A stretch of DNA of 64,000 nucleotides from Pseudoscleropodium purum (taxonomy: Eukaryota > Streptophyta > Bryopsida > Hypnales > Brachytheciaceae): assembly GCA_963969395.1 (NCBI GenBank), contig OZ017796.1, positions 46,366,243-46,430,242 on the forward strand, read 5' to 3'. The translations under genes and the position numbers were made by a program. Of this stretch, positions 37,046-48,982 are shown in pieces (position 1 is the first letter of the stretch; each line of letters starts with the position of its first letter). The notes under the pieces are model-generated. The model ran no database searches and was not told the DNA's origin. It saw nothing but the letters and a program-made list of their open reading frames with translations.

Positions 37046-39120
37046 AGTAGCTTTAATTTTTCCATTGGGCTTCTTTTTGTTTTCCAATTGAAGGATTTCA
37101 TTGCAATATTTAGGCTCAAAGCCATAGAAATTGATCCTCAAAAGAACCAACAACTCTATTGTCATTAACTTGACTAAGCTCATGTAAGACTTTGGTAAAG
37201 TAAGTGCACCTAATTGTGACCTCTCTCTTCTTTAGAATGAACCCTTTCAAAATTCTTGTGTAGCCTATATACATAGGGGCCTAGGTCAACTTTGGATATA
37301 CCTATTTTATGCGCTTTGAAAATTCATAGTTTATTCATACATTGTCCAAATATACATGCTAAGAGAGTCCAAAATCCCCTTTTGACTACAAACAAGACTC
37401 AACAAAACATTTTTAGTTCAATAATAGGAAACCTTAATGAGAAAATTTCAAGTATTGTTATCTTATAAATGAATTGATCAAATAGTGCAGATAGAAGAAA
37501 AGATATCCCCCACAATTCTATTATGTTTATGAAACATATAACTAATGAATCTTTGGATTCCATTTAATTTTTGTTCTCTCCAAATAAAAAAACAATTTTG
37601 GAAAAACACATAAAGAACATCTATATAAGAGCCTACCCATTTTCGATCACCCCCCATTTCCAACCTGTAGGGTGTTCCATTTCTGTGAAGTTGTGGCGCA
37701 ATTCCCAAAGTAGTTGTGGTGTAAGATGATTGGTTGCAAGGCTTTCAATATTGCAATCAGCCCTTGGTTAATTTACAACTAGCCTATGGTTGGAAATAGT
37801 AAAGTCTATACAACTAATATGGGAAGTATTATACAGTTTGGCTAAAAAATTTACAATAATTATATTTTGAGTTAAAAAGTTCTAAAAAATATGTAATCCT
37901 TCCAAACTCTATTTCTATAAAAGGGAAAATTCCTTCACTTATGAAATCTGCACTCTGCATGTCCGTAATTGCTTAATTGGTTGGAAATGGGTCAGCTCCC
38001 CTAGTTGTCTAGACATGTAAAGGGCCTAGCAATTGGGGTTTAGAATAGCACTTACACTTGCCTTATCTTGGAATTGTCCTGTAGAGAATGTGAGGTCTTT
38101 TTCCATACTTTTGCTTGCAATTTGGCATACTACAAATTATAAAACCATTTTGGCACTTTTCTTGTATATTCTATTTTTTGAAAAATACTCGTGAAGGCCC
38201 AAAAAATATAACAAATGATATTATTACAATTGTGAATCTATGATGATCACTCGAGGGATCACTAAGACATTACAAAGCATGTCCTTGAAAGCATGATCTA
38301 ATAAATGTAGAGAAAAAAAGTGAATGAAAATTTATTATTCATTGCAAAATGTTCAACAATAGGGCATTGAAATTGGAGTACAATTACTAAAATCTACTAA
38401 TTCAAGTTTGACTTTTTATGACTTTTTCATAAAATATTCAAACAAAAATTTTGAATTTCACTTAGTCAAAGTTGAACCTCACCTATTATACAATCATAGT
38501 GGCTATATATTAGCTTGATTTTAGATGATTTGGCTTTAAAAATATTATGCCAATTATTGAGAAGTGCTTAAATTATAAACCCTCTATCTTCATTGTTATG
38601 ACACCTAATATAAGAGATTCTCCAAAACAACAAACTCTCTCTATGCTATAAGTATTAGGTACATACATTGAAATTGAAATGTTGAAATTGGAATGCTCAA
38701 AAGTGATCCAAAAGTCATGATTTTGATGTGTTATTTTCTTCAAACCATTTTGAATTTAAAGATATGAAAATGTGAAGTGATAGTCTAGAGCACCTTCTCT
38801 ACTCTTAAAAAGTTCACCAAAAATTGTTCAATCAATCATTTCTTGATTGGATTGCACCAATTGATTTAGCAAAAAAAATCATTTAGGGTCTCTTTGTTCT
38901 ACATGCATTGCCATTGAGGTTCACATTTCAAATTTTCTACATATGTAGAAGAAGCCATGTAGTAGCTTTAAAGTCCTTTAAGGGTTAATAGGAAGTTTTT
39001 CAAGGATAAATCTCCAAGGCCTACCCCCACTTCCAAAGTCTCATAATTGAAAATGTAGTAGTTAATTGAAGATTCAACTTGGTATTGTGAATTCTACAAT
39101 GGGAATAAAGCTAAGCAATA
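37046..39120. other. AT-rich spacer with one orphan TTAA-type terminus
   Basis: No gene seen. At 38971-38988 the sequence AAGTCCTTTAAGGGTTAA resembles the right end of the TTAA-flanked elements, but no partner end was found upstream. The 37478-37708 minus ORF is AT-rich and not supported as a gene. Confidence 0.35.
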
Positions 39121-39757
39121 CTAACCCTCAAATTTCGAAGGCACCATATTTTAATTTGGTGTCAACTAAACTTTGCAATTAAATGAAATTTCAGCATAGT
39201 ACTACTTCTAGTCTTTTCTTTTTGAATATCCTTTAAAGTCTATTTAAAGCAACAAAATCCAATTTTGGGAAAAATTGTTTATGATTTTTCTATTGAAGAT
39301 TTTGTATAAGGTGTCCGTTGCAACTCTTGAAGTTCTAGTATTGAAGACTCATAAATGAGCCTCAAATACAAAGAAATTTGAAAAAAAATTCATATTAAAA
39401 ACTCATTTAAAAAAACTATAGAATAGGTTTTGAGAGACAATAAATCAATCATAGTTATTCATGTTTCATGTTATATCCTCTAACCTCATATTTTCCCCAT
39501 GACCTCAATTCTAGATTTGACATGTAATGAAAGGATCCATAAACTTCCAATTACCTTTGTGGTTTTAACACCCTCTTAACCCAACAAAATAATCTTTCAA
39601 TCAAATCAATAAGTGATATAGTTGTGTTTTCTTTTCCTAGGCACACATTTAGTTTGAATTCATATGCATACAATTCTAAAAATAATAATTAAACTATGCT
39701 TTTTTTTATTCAGTTTTGAGCAAACTCCAAGAAGCTCAAAAAAGATTTCGGGGTTAC
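39121..39757. mobile_element. TTAA-type AT-rich element, family B copy 2 (reverse, decayed ends)
   Basis: Read on the minus strand, this segment is collinear with 24329-24980. Shared blocks include GAGGGTGTTAAAAC, TGATTGAAAGATTAT (with small changes), ACATGTCAAAT, AAAATATGAGGTT and TCAATACTA. The flanks are CTAA on the left and TTAC on the right, one-base departures from TTAA. The ends CCCTCAAAT and CCCCGAAAT are decayed forms of CCCCTAAAT. It is non-coding. Confidence 0.55.
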
Positions 39758-40117
39758 GGAGTCAACACAAGATATTTCGATCAGCAACCGGAAAAATAAA
39801 ACCCAGTAGACTCAAATTCAGTGTGATCCAAAATTTTAAATACGTTACAGTACAAGAAGAATACTTGGGAGGGGAACGCGCAGCTTCACACTACTACACT
39901 TGTAAAGATTTGTGGTTCTCTTGGCAAGCCAAAATCTCAAACAAGAATCCTAGGGCTTCTAGGATCTATGATTTGAGCATAAAGATTCGTCGGTAAATTT
40001 GCTACATGGCTTTCAACTCATCCAACTTCACTTGTAAGTGAAATTCTTTTTCTACCCCCTATTACTTGGAATATGCATACAAAACAGCACAACCTACCAC
40101 AAGGATCAATCGCCGAA

Positions 40118-43100
40118 CTACCTCTTCTTTCTCTTTCTTCCTTTCCCAAGTTGACCAGACTTGAAGGCAGACTCCTGTTGCTCTAAAAATGACATGGCTT
40201 TGTTGTACTTCTCTTCACGTTCTTCCAGTAATATAGCGTTATCCTTGGCTTTTTCCTCAGCAAGGAACCAGTTGTCTCTCCGGACCTCTCGTGCTGCACC
40301 CCTTGCCTCCACTTTAATCTGTTTTTTCATCTTCTTATGCTCTGCTCTCTCCCGATCAGGATCATAATCTCTACCTCGAACGTAACTGCAAAAAACCCAG
40401 AGGCCCACCCCATCCCATCAACAATATATCCCATAAAAGATCACTAGAAAGGCTGCAGAAAACAATTATTGACTAAAAAAAAGAGGATAATCTGCAACTG
40501 CTGTAGGAGGACCTCCTCCAAGATTAAACAAAAATGTTCAAGAGTCAGATTTTGAAGGAATTCAAGTATCCACAGCAAATGACCATTCTCGTGTCTACGT
40601 GCGATAGAAATACAGGCACAGGGACTTACTTTTCTTCAAATTGAGGATTAAACGTTTTGATGGGAGTCGGCTTGCTCATCCTCATACGCAACGGCAGTCG
40701 CAAAGTCTCATGCTCGTTCACCTTCTCCGCTATGAACTGGTGAACTTCAGTGGTCAACGTCACTAACGTCTCTGGCAGTAAATTATCCTTCTTCAGTGCG
40801 CCTAACAATGTCAAAAATGGTGAGAAAATCTCTGGAAATGATGAGTCGTTCGAGTAGACTTCCGCAAATCCACTTAAAGTCTTCATCACACTGTACAAAA
40901 TCCCAACTCTGCAAAAGACAATCGACAAAAAGCACCCAAAGTCAACATTTGACTGAACATTGTAGCACCAATCTCCCAAATAGCTTTTATGCACTCAAGA
41001 GAATCAAATATACTTGCATAAAACCATTGCTAAGTCCTCGGCAAACACAGTTGAATCCAAATGGTTGCACACATCCAAGCACAAGACAGGATAATCACCC
41101 AGAAAAGAACTTACTTAAATGAATCAGACTCAAATAATGGTGAAGAACTGTCTGCCGTAAGCACGGATATAAAATCTAAAGGCTGTTCGTCCGCGGCTGG
41201 GGTTTTCGAGCTTGAAATCCACAACCATTGTTTGGAAGCTACAAACTCCACTAGGTGGATAGGGCAGTTCTGTCACGACAAATTATATCAGCGCTTGGAT
41301 ATTTAACTTTGAATATTCGATAAATAAAACCACGTAATTGAAGGATGCAAGACGAAGAGTATGATGTACGGTGAGGGTTGCATAAATGTAAGCAATTCTG
41401 CTTACTCGATGAACTGTTCCAATAAAGAGATTAAAACAAAGCAAGTTCAATAATCTCCCAGTTCATGAAGCTAATATTGTGGCATAATTGAGCAGTCTGA
41501 TGTGCATTCCATAAAACATCATAAGGACTTTTTCTTAGATCACAGTATTACCACGACAAGGTATAAACAGTCAGTAAAAAAGTGCACAGCTTTGGTAAGC
41601 AAAAGCCTTACAAGAGCAACATCAGGCAACTCTTTGGATCGATCCATCTTGGGTAGTGCTGACAGAAGAAGTGCTTGCAGAAAGCTTAGAGCCTCGGGGC
41701 AAAACCTCTTTGCTGGCTTCATTACCTGCAGAGAGATTTCAAGAGATTAGAGAGGGTAAAAAGATCACATGAAAAAGAAGGAGCTGTTCACAAACAAATA
41801 ATGACATGCATGGTTGATAGGGGAAAGGGAGATGTACTAACCGAAAGAAGAAGTGAGCAAATAAAGGTGCCAACAGCGATATCGTGACCAGATTTGACAG
41901 GGCAGCGCAGTAAGTACTCAGACATGAGGAGCATCGCCGGTGTCATGACAGCGTGACGAAAATCCGAGGGAGGAAAGATAATGGACCAAAGCCTGAATAG
42001 TAACAATGTCCGATTTGAGGGCCAGCAACTAATATCATCTGTCACAACCAAGATATTGGCATAAATTAGCAAAGACCCGATGGTGTTCAGCAAGATGTAG
42101 AGTGCAGTAATAGAATACCTTCCCAAGATTTCACAACCGCACTAATGAGAAAAAGTAATGCTACTATCCAGTCCTTGAATAGCAATACACGAAGACTCCA
42201 TCACACCTTAAGATAAAACTATCGAATAGATAAGGAATATACCAACGTACCTGTACTCTTTAGTTTCTCAGATAGCTGTTTCTGCATACGTATAATGCGC
42301 TCACGAGCACATACAGCAGCAAAGTAATGGGTCTCTCCACTTAGTTCTATTAACGGTTTCACTAATGCATCAACTCTTTGTAAGCTTAAAGGGCGCTCGC
42401 CAGCCAAGGTCGCAAAATACTGAAGCAACACATTGTAGAAAACCTACAAGTCCACAAAACCAAGGTTAAAATTTTTTGACCTACATGAATAAGAGTACAT
42501 CGCAAACAACGACGTAATAGGGAACCTGAATTTCCGTCAATCGTTCCCACCGTAAACGGTACTGTGCTTTTCCGGGGATTTTGACCCAGCTTCCAAGAGT
42601 TGACCATATTTACATTAAAACACAACAAATCGTTGGTATTCATTTCACCTATTCTTTGTTGCCACTGACCGCTGAGACATTTGAAACAAGGTGGAAGCCA
42701 CATGGGAAGAGATTGCTACAGAGAGAAGGAACACACCTGCATCTTCTTTCGATTCTCAGCAGCCAAGCTTAGTGCATTGCACTTTCGAATCCTTTCTACT
42801 GCAATTTCTAGGTCCTGAATAGATCTTTTATCGACCAACTGGCGGAACTCAAGCAGAGTTTGTGGTGCATCAATCACATACGGAAGGGCACCATCTAGCT
42901 CCTGTTGATCCGAAGGTAATTTCTTTGCTTTGTGCGGAGTCTTGCCGTCTTTCTCCAATAGACTCCTAATTTTATCTTCAGGCTTAGGACCTTTTTTGGC
43001 TGCAAGAAGTTTGTCCAATAGATCTTGATCTTTTGCAGACAGTTTTGGTATCCCCTCAATACCTTCTAGTTCATCCTCGCTATGCTCCCAGTCTTCATCC

Positions 43101-46100
43101 TCAGATCCTTCACTTCCCTCATCGGACCCTTCCTCATCTTCATCCTCTTCCGACCCGTCACTCGAGCCTTCATCATTCTCATCCTCATCATCTTCTTCAT
43201 CATCTTCATCCTCATCTTCATCACTATCTTCTTTCCTTGCTAGTACTTCATCTACCCAACCTTTCTCCTGGTATTCATCCTCCATCACAAAGTTCTCACC
43301 AAGATCATCACCAGAGATTTCTCTTCTCTTCTTTTTCTGCAGCCTGCGTGATTCTTCTTCCTCTTTATCACTTTCATCTCCATCTTCATCAGACTCGGAT
43401 CCCCCAAGCATCCGCTGCTTGCGTTTTTTCTGCACAAAGAATAACAATATTAAGCAAACTCATAATTGTCGCACCCAAATTTACAGCAATAGACAAAAAT
43501 TGCTTATTGATTGCAACCAGTAGTTGAAACTTGTACATGACCATTAGAAATTCAATTCTACTTTAGGAGTTCAGTTCTACTTTGAATGAAAAAAACAATC
43601 TAATCACCTCAAGCTCTTCCAAGCGAGTGCGCTCTTCTTTAGCTAACTCCTCAGCAGTTTTGGACCGATCTGAAGCATGACCCCTTATCTCGAAAGTCAT
43701 CTCCTTCACCAGCTTGTCATACTCATCAGGCTTTTCCTGCAACAACCAAGAGATATATTTAGTGCAACATCATGATATGAAAAATCAAATAATAAAAACT
43801 CAAAGCTACGATCTGGCTCTCTATGACCAAGACAATTGGAATGCTCACTACAGCAATGTCATACGAACTCACCGGTGCACAAACATGTTATTCCCAAAAT
43901 GAGACACATCCGCACAGCTAGCAGGGTAGCACGACTGAACTAAAAGATGGAAAATAATTCTGTGTTAGAAAAACTACCTTCACTACTTCCGTTCTGTCAC
44001 CAGCTTTCAGTGCTTTCATGGCACTACCTATATCTGCTGTAGGACCTTTCGCAAGAAGGGACTTGAGAGCGTCTACTTTCTTGGGGCGAACAAGAGACAG
44101 CAAACCCCTTGAATGAGCCAAGGCAGTAAAATCGGCATCTAGCTTCTCCTTTAGATCGTGATCCTCTTCCTTCTCCTTTGCCTTTTGAGCCTGCAGAAAC
44201 ACTCATAACCTTTTGTCTTGTTAAATCTTAATGACGAATTCAGAACAATTTTAAGACATTCGTGCCTTCACCTACAAAACGGATATAAATACAACGAACT
44301 TTCAAGAATACGTAAACAGATGCTGAGAGGACCCAAACCAACAATACGCTCGACGAAAGAAACTCGCCTTAAAATACTTGCTCTTGGCAATAACTTCCTC
44401 CATGATTTCTTTCTTGGTACGCTTCTGCACAGCCATCATTAAATACAACATGAACCTTTATCTCAACAGTAATTTACGAAGCGATTCCCACAAACCCCAA
44501 GCTGAAACACATTTATCATGCATCAGGAACATTGCAAGTTCCACTGCTAAGGGAAAAAACTGAAGTCCCAAACGAAGACATGCAGGAACCAAATTAAAAT
44601 GATGTAGACCTACCTTTCCTTCTCCTTCATCTCCATCTCCATCACCTGTCTTCGCAACAAATCCGCCACCAAAATGCAGGTCCCTCACGATGTCTGCGTT
44701 CACTGCAGCCCACAACATCTACACATTCAACTCCCCAATCACAATCTCTTAGTAGCAATGTCGGTTAACATAAACAAACTGGTGAAGAAAATCTGGAAAA
44801 AATATGGTAGCAAAGCGATAGAAAACCTTACATCCAGCATCATCATCATCGTCTTCAATAGATATGTTATCTCTAAAATCGTCGAATGTTGAAAGTGCAC
44901 TCCCGCCGTGAGTAAGTAACTCTGATGGCTCGTCGTCATCGTCTTCCAGCGCAAACTTGTTCTTTCTTTGCATTTGAACCTGTGACAACAGCAAATGCCT
45001 CTCATAAATACGATGCCTCGATCAAAGGCGAAAGTCAATTCTAGCACGTATCAGAGTGATACAAAAAAGAAATACATGTCCAATAATGTAACAAAGGCCA
45101 ACAAAGTGAATACAGGACAGGAAGCGTTAACTACAGTAAAAAACGAAAATGTGGCCAAAGGAAAAGGTGAGATAGACATAATGTCGTACCATTCGCTCCT
45201 TTTGAAATCGAAGAATCGCCTTGTCCTCATCACCCAAGCTCTCGTCTCGTTCTCCAAACCGATGATCTACAAAAACATTCTTCTTCCCTCGCTGCTTGAA
45301 CTCTTGCAGCAGTGATTTCTTCCTCTGGAAAAAGGATAAAAAATGCATTTCAGGAATTAGGGTTCAGGATCATAACAAAACAATCCCATACACTGTGCTC
45401 CACGAAAGTAGAAATATCTAACTGTGACAAGTACCTGAATGCAACACCCTAAAATCTTGCACGATGATTACATATCAATTTTGGGAATGCCTACCACCTT
45501 CAAATCAGAATCCCAGTTAATTTTAGACAATCGACCATCTACATTGAACCCTTATAACTTTTGAACACCGGATTCAAATAGCATATTCTTTAGTGCATTG
45601 AAATCCTGTTTGATTTGCAAACAAGAATATGCGAGATTTTGTCAAATAGATAGTAGCTACGCTCAGCGGTTAAGGTGTCGATCATGGTGTGGTCATCTTA
45701 CTGTAAGCTCACGCAAAATTTCGACGACAGGTCTCTACACTCTCCCATATAGCTTCACAAGCAGAGAAAGAAACGACCTCATAATTCACAACCTAAATAC
45801 CTAAAGTTCTCATACCTTGTCGACCCCTGCAGAGCGCGCGAGTCCGACGCGCTTGGCATCCCCGCCTTTCTGCTTCTTTCCCAACACATCGAACTTCCGC
45901 CGCGTCCAAATCGTATCAAATGGATTCTCTGAACGCCCGCCCGACGCTTTCTCGCCACCGTGTTGCTTCCAACTCCCACCTGCGTGCTTATTTTTACCAG
46001 CTGGTACCTATGTGTAAGCAACAGTAAACAAAAGAACGATGAGGACACAACCATCTTCAAAGAGTAAATCGTTTGATTTCAAGGAATTCACAGACAGAGG

Positions 46101-46121
46101 TAGTACCTTCTTCTTCTTCAT
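40118..46121 (-). CDS. NOP14: NOP14, small-subunit processome protein (15 exons)
   Basis: Nucleolar protein needed for 18S rRNA processing and 40S assembly. Minus-strand exons: 46121-46107, 46007-45816, 45324-45190, 44979-44832, 44702-44614, 44424-44368, 44190-43978, 43736-43608, 43429-42737, 42443-42251, 42038-41842, 41725-41612, 41269-41115, 40908-40630, 40385-40118, joining to 958 codons plus TAG. Family marks: NPFDTIWTRRKFDVLGKK, KRVGLARSAGVDK, NVFVDHRFGERDESLGDEDK, HFGGG, KSKYFKAQKAKEKEE, a very acidic stretch (43.1-43.4 kb), LPYVIDAPQTLLEFRQLV, CWPSNRTLLLFRLWSIIFP, SDFRHAVMTPAMLLMSEYLL, NYVRGRDYDPDRERAEHKK, DNWFLAEEK and a basic tail. The first exon encodes only MKKKK. The intron after 44368 starts with GC. 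The boundary between exons 4 and 5 has alternatives; the chosen one keeps frame and the LNADIVRDLHFGGG context. Confidence 0.94.
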
Positions 46122-46274
46122 GATGGCGGGGTGCACGTACGACCTCAATTTTTCTCAAATTTGTTTCACTTGCACGATATATCTGGTTCAAAATCGCAAA
46201 AGACAGTGAGAAGAGACGTTACACTGCGTTCCAAGAGGAAACCCTGGACTCCTCGAAGTGAGCTTCACTCCAGT

Positions 46275-46309
46275 CCCTAAACCCTAAAACCCTATACCCT
46301 AAAACCCTG
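46275..46309 (-). promoter_or_regulatory. Telo-box cluster upstream of NOP14
   Basis: The plus strand reads CCCTAAACCCTAAAAC followed by CCTATACCCTAAAACCCTG: four CCCTA(A) repeats 154-188 bp upstream of the NOP14 start codon. Telo-boxes (AAACCCTAA) are known plant promoter elements of ribosomal-protein and ribosome-biogenesis genes. NOP14 belongs to that regulon, so a regulatory role is likely. The tract is too short and interrupted to be a telomere. Confidence 0.6.
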
Positions 46310-46559
46310 AAATCCTGAAATCGCTCACTTCAATCGAGTTCGTATCTAAGTGAACACCCATTGTCTCACCAAAAAGACTACAATAACTTACAACTTACAA
46401 GTGGACATGGACTTCACAAACGTGAACTTGAAGAACAACGCGAAGCGAACCGCTATGAGAAGTTGGGATGGCGCAGAAACAAAGTCCAAGGCAAACGCTA
46501 AAACCCTTCAAATTTCTAGACCTCTTTTATATCACCTTCCGTAATATCACATGCTCTTC

Positions 46560-48640
46560 CCTATCACCAAACCCTGGGGTTCGATGTGTTTTTTCATGCG
46601 CAGTCAAAATCATTTAATCATGCATACGGTATTAATAATCATAGTTGTAGAAGGGATTCGAATGAACATAATTAACAATAGATGACAAATTTTGAGAATA
46701 AAAATTAGTAAGGACTAAAACAGAATCATGTTGTTGTACGGTTACATTTTTTTTTCTGAAAGTGTTTCAAGAGCCTTCAAACAAGGAACAGGCAATTCCG
46801 TCTTCTCATTCACAAGCATTGAAATTATTAGAATTTGAAACATTGGATGAATAAAACAGATAAGGTGGATGTTTTGAAGTGTAAGAGGGTGGCAAAGAGC
46901 AATAAATAGAACCTTAGGAGATTGTTGTAGATGTAACTAAAGAACAAGTGTTTGGCATAAAGCATTTTTGTCAATGTCAATCTCTTAGATCTTTATCTTT
47001 TGAATATAATGGAAATCTTTGATCTAGGTGTTGAAGTTGTTGACTCCATTACTCATTTCTTCACATTGCCATTAGTCATATTACTAGTACGCAAAAAACA
47101 CTAAGATCCTACAATACACTTCACATAATTGATCATGCTCACATCTAATGAGTATAAGAATGTTGTAGCAAAGTTGCAACAACCCAAGATTGATGCATTA
47201 AAGGAAAAAGAATGACTTCTTGAAAAAAGGGTTTAGGAAGAAAAAAAAGGTTATTGAAAAAAAAATTTAATGGAATGGGAGGTATGAGCAATGCAACTAG
47301 TAGAGGCACAAATGTTGAAGGCTCACAAGTGAGAAGAAGCACCTACTCAATGACAACAAACTTGTATGCAACTACAAGCTAAAGGCCACAACAATCAAGT
47401 GCGTAGCACACTTAGGGGCTCTTTCTCAAACACAATGCCCTTTCCACCATTCATCTCTATTGCAAACCACATGCACATATACCACTAGTTTGTAATATCT
47501 ATGCACTTTGTGTTGCCATCAACACCACAACCAACACTTTCTTACATCATTCCCACAATCCACTTCTCACCACCAATTTTTTTATAACATGTCCAACCTT
47601 GGACATTTACTTTGTAGGCAACAACTTCTATGAGTTCAATAAAAGTCCAAAGAGTAGTAGGAAATTCTTAACATTATGGCAACATTTGGAATAGGTGGGA
47701 AGTTAGACAAGATCTAGGAAAAATGAATGTGGCTTGTAGAGCCTTTCTAGGCTAGTGAATGAATAAGTGCTTGAGTGGAAATAAGTTATGATAAATAGAC
47801 TTACAGTCACATGAGTGACAACTTTAGACCATCAATTTTTAGAATGGATTTTCAAATTTGGTTGTCGTAGTACTATAGGTACAATAATGTCACACACATG
47901 TCTTTAGCAGTAAGTGCCAAAATGAACACGAACTAGTCTTTAGAATGAGTGGTTTTGAAATAGTTATGGATTCTAACCAGATTTTGGCTCCCAAAATTTA
48001 TAGTAATTTCAATTCTAGGAATAAAATGACCAAAATCTGCAAACCCTACATTTCCTATCTTTTTACATGAGAAAAATTTGCATTGCCTAGTACTGCTCAA
48101 GATCTGTTGCAAAATCACTTAAGTGATTGAGTACTAGTAGTTCAACCTCGCCATTCAACCTATAATGGATAGTTTACCTTACTATGCTTTTGGATTTGGG
48201 TGTGCACTGTCACTACCTTGACTCTACATCGTAGAATATTTTACATTGAATCATTAAAAGAAATCTAAAGGCTCTGAAAGTCTATTTTGGGCTTGTTCTC
48301 ATGTAGCTGTTCCCCGCAATGAGGGGAACAACTTACTATTAGAAAAAAAATTTAAAAAATTTAAAAAAAATTCTTAATCCCCAAATGCAAAAAGAAATTT
48401 AAAAAAAAACTTGGACAATGACATGGCAAGGTCTCGGCCACGTCAGTAGTGTAGTTCCCAGAATTCACAGTGTTGCACCAGTCCTGTTCCCAGCTTGACA
48501 ACTCGTGGGCTTTTCAAGCCCTCAAATTTCTTCTAATGAATACTTCATTTGCACCTAAGTAGACAGGTGGAGGCTCACTGTGATGAGTTGGGTGCATGAA
48601 GGGAAGGCAGTGGACGTGAAGACTACTGAATGTCATGTCT
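46560..48640. other. AT-rich spacer between NOP14 and the glutaredoxin gene
   Basis: No gene is recognised. The two genes are divergent and this interval holds both distal promoters. Segment 47945-48140 is a dispersed repeat shared with 53165-53356. The rest shows only short AT-rich ORFs. Confidence 0.45.
47945..48140 (+). repeat. Dispersed AT-rich repeat, copy 1
   Basis: It is collinear with 53165-53356: shared blocks include AAAATT(T/C)A(T/C)A(G/A)TAATTTCAAT, TTTCCTATCTT and GCTCA(A/T)GAT(C/T)TGTT. A third, reverse-oriented copy of part of it lies at 62330-62420 (TAGGAAATA and GTGAATTTTAGGAG). It has no coding content. Confidence 0.55.
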
Positions 48641-48667
48641 GGGAATGATGGATTTGGTTCGGAGCAG

Positions 48668-48737
48668 ATTCATCAGGTTTGGGTTTAGAATTAGGCTTGG
48701 TTCCTCAGGTTTGGGTTCGGACTTCGGTCCGGTTCAT
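48668..48737 (+). repeat. Short direct duplication in the glutaredoxin promoter
   Basis: Two units of about 32-33 bp, each beginning TTC(A/C)TCAGGTTTGGGTT. The second is more GC-rich and ends in GGTCCGG. It lies about 250 bp upstream of the glutaredoxin ATG. No function can be assigned. Confidence 0.5.
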
Positions 48738-48982
48738 CACCTCTTCGCGTGACGCTATCCTTCGTTTTCCATCGTCCTCCTCCTCCGCGACTGGAATGCA
48801 GTCAATACACGGATTCGACTGCATTGCATTCCTCCAGTCGCTTTTCTCTGCTCCTTAGGACTCTTTCCAGTCTTTTCGAAGCCCCTCCTGCTCACATTGC
48901 TCTTTTCCCGACCTATTTTCCATTTTAACGACTTGAGCCTTGAAGGTTGTGTAGATTGTGGCGTGCTGGGCAAGCTGCTGGC

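Noticed and set aside
43033..43527. 164-aa plus-strand ORF rich in His/Leu/Pro
   Set aside because: It is the complement of the Asp/Glu-rich exon of NOP14 on the minus strand; the composition is forced by that exon.
45655..45720. tRNA- or SINE-like A box (GCTCAGCGGTTAAGG)
   Set aside because: There is no matching B box (GGTTCGA-type) or cloverleaf downstream, and it lies inside a NOP14 intron.
46275..46309. Interstitial telomere
   Set aside because: There are only about four interrupted repeats, so a promoter telo-box is the simpler reading.
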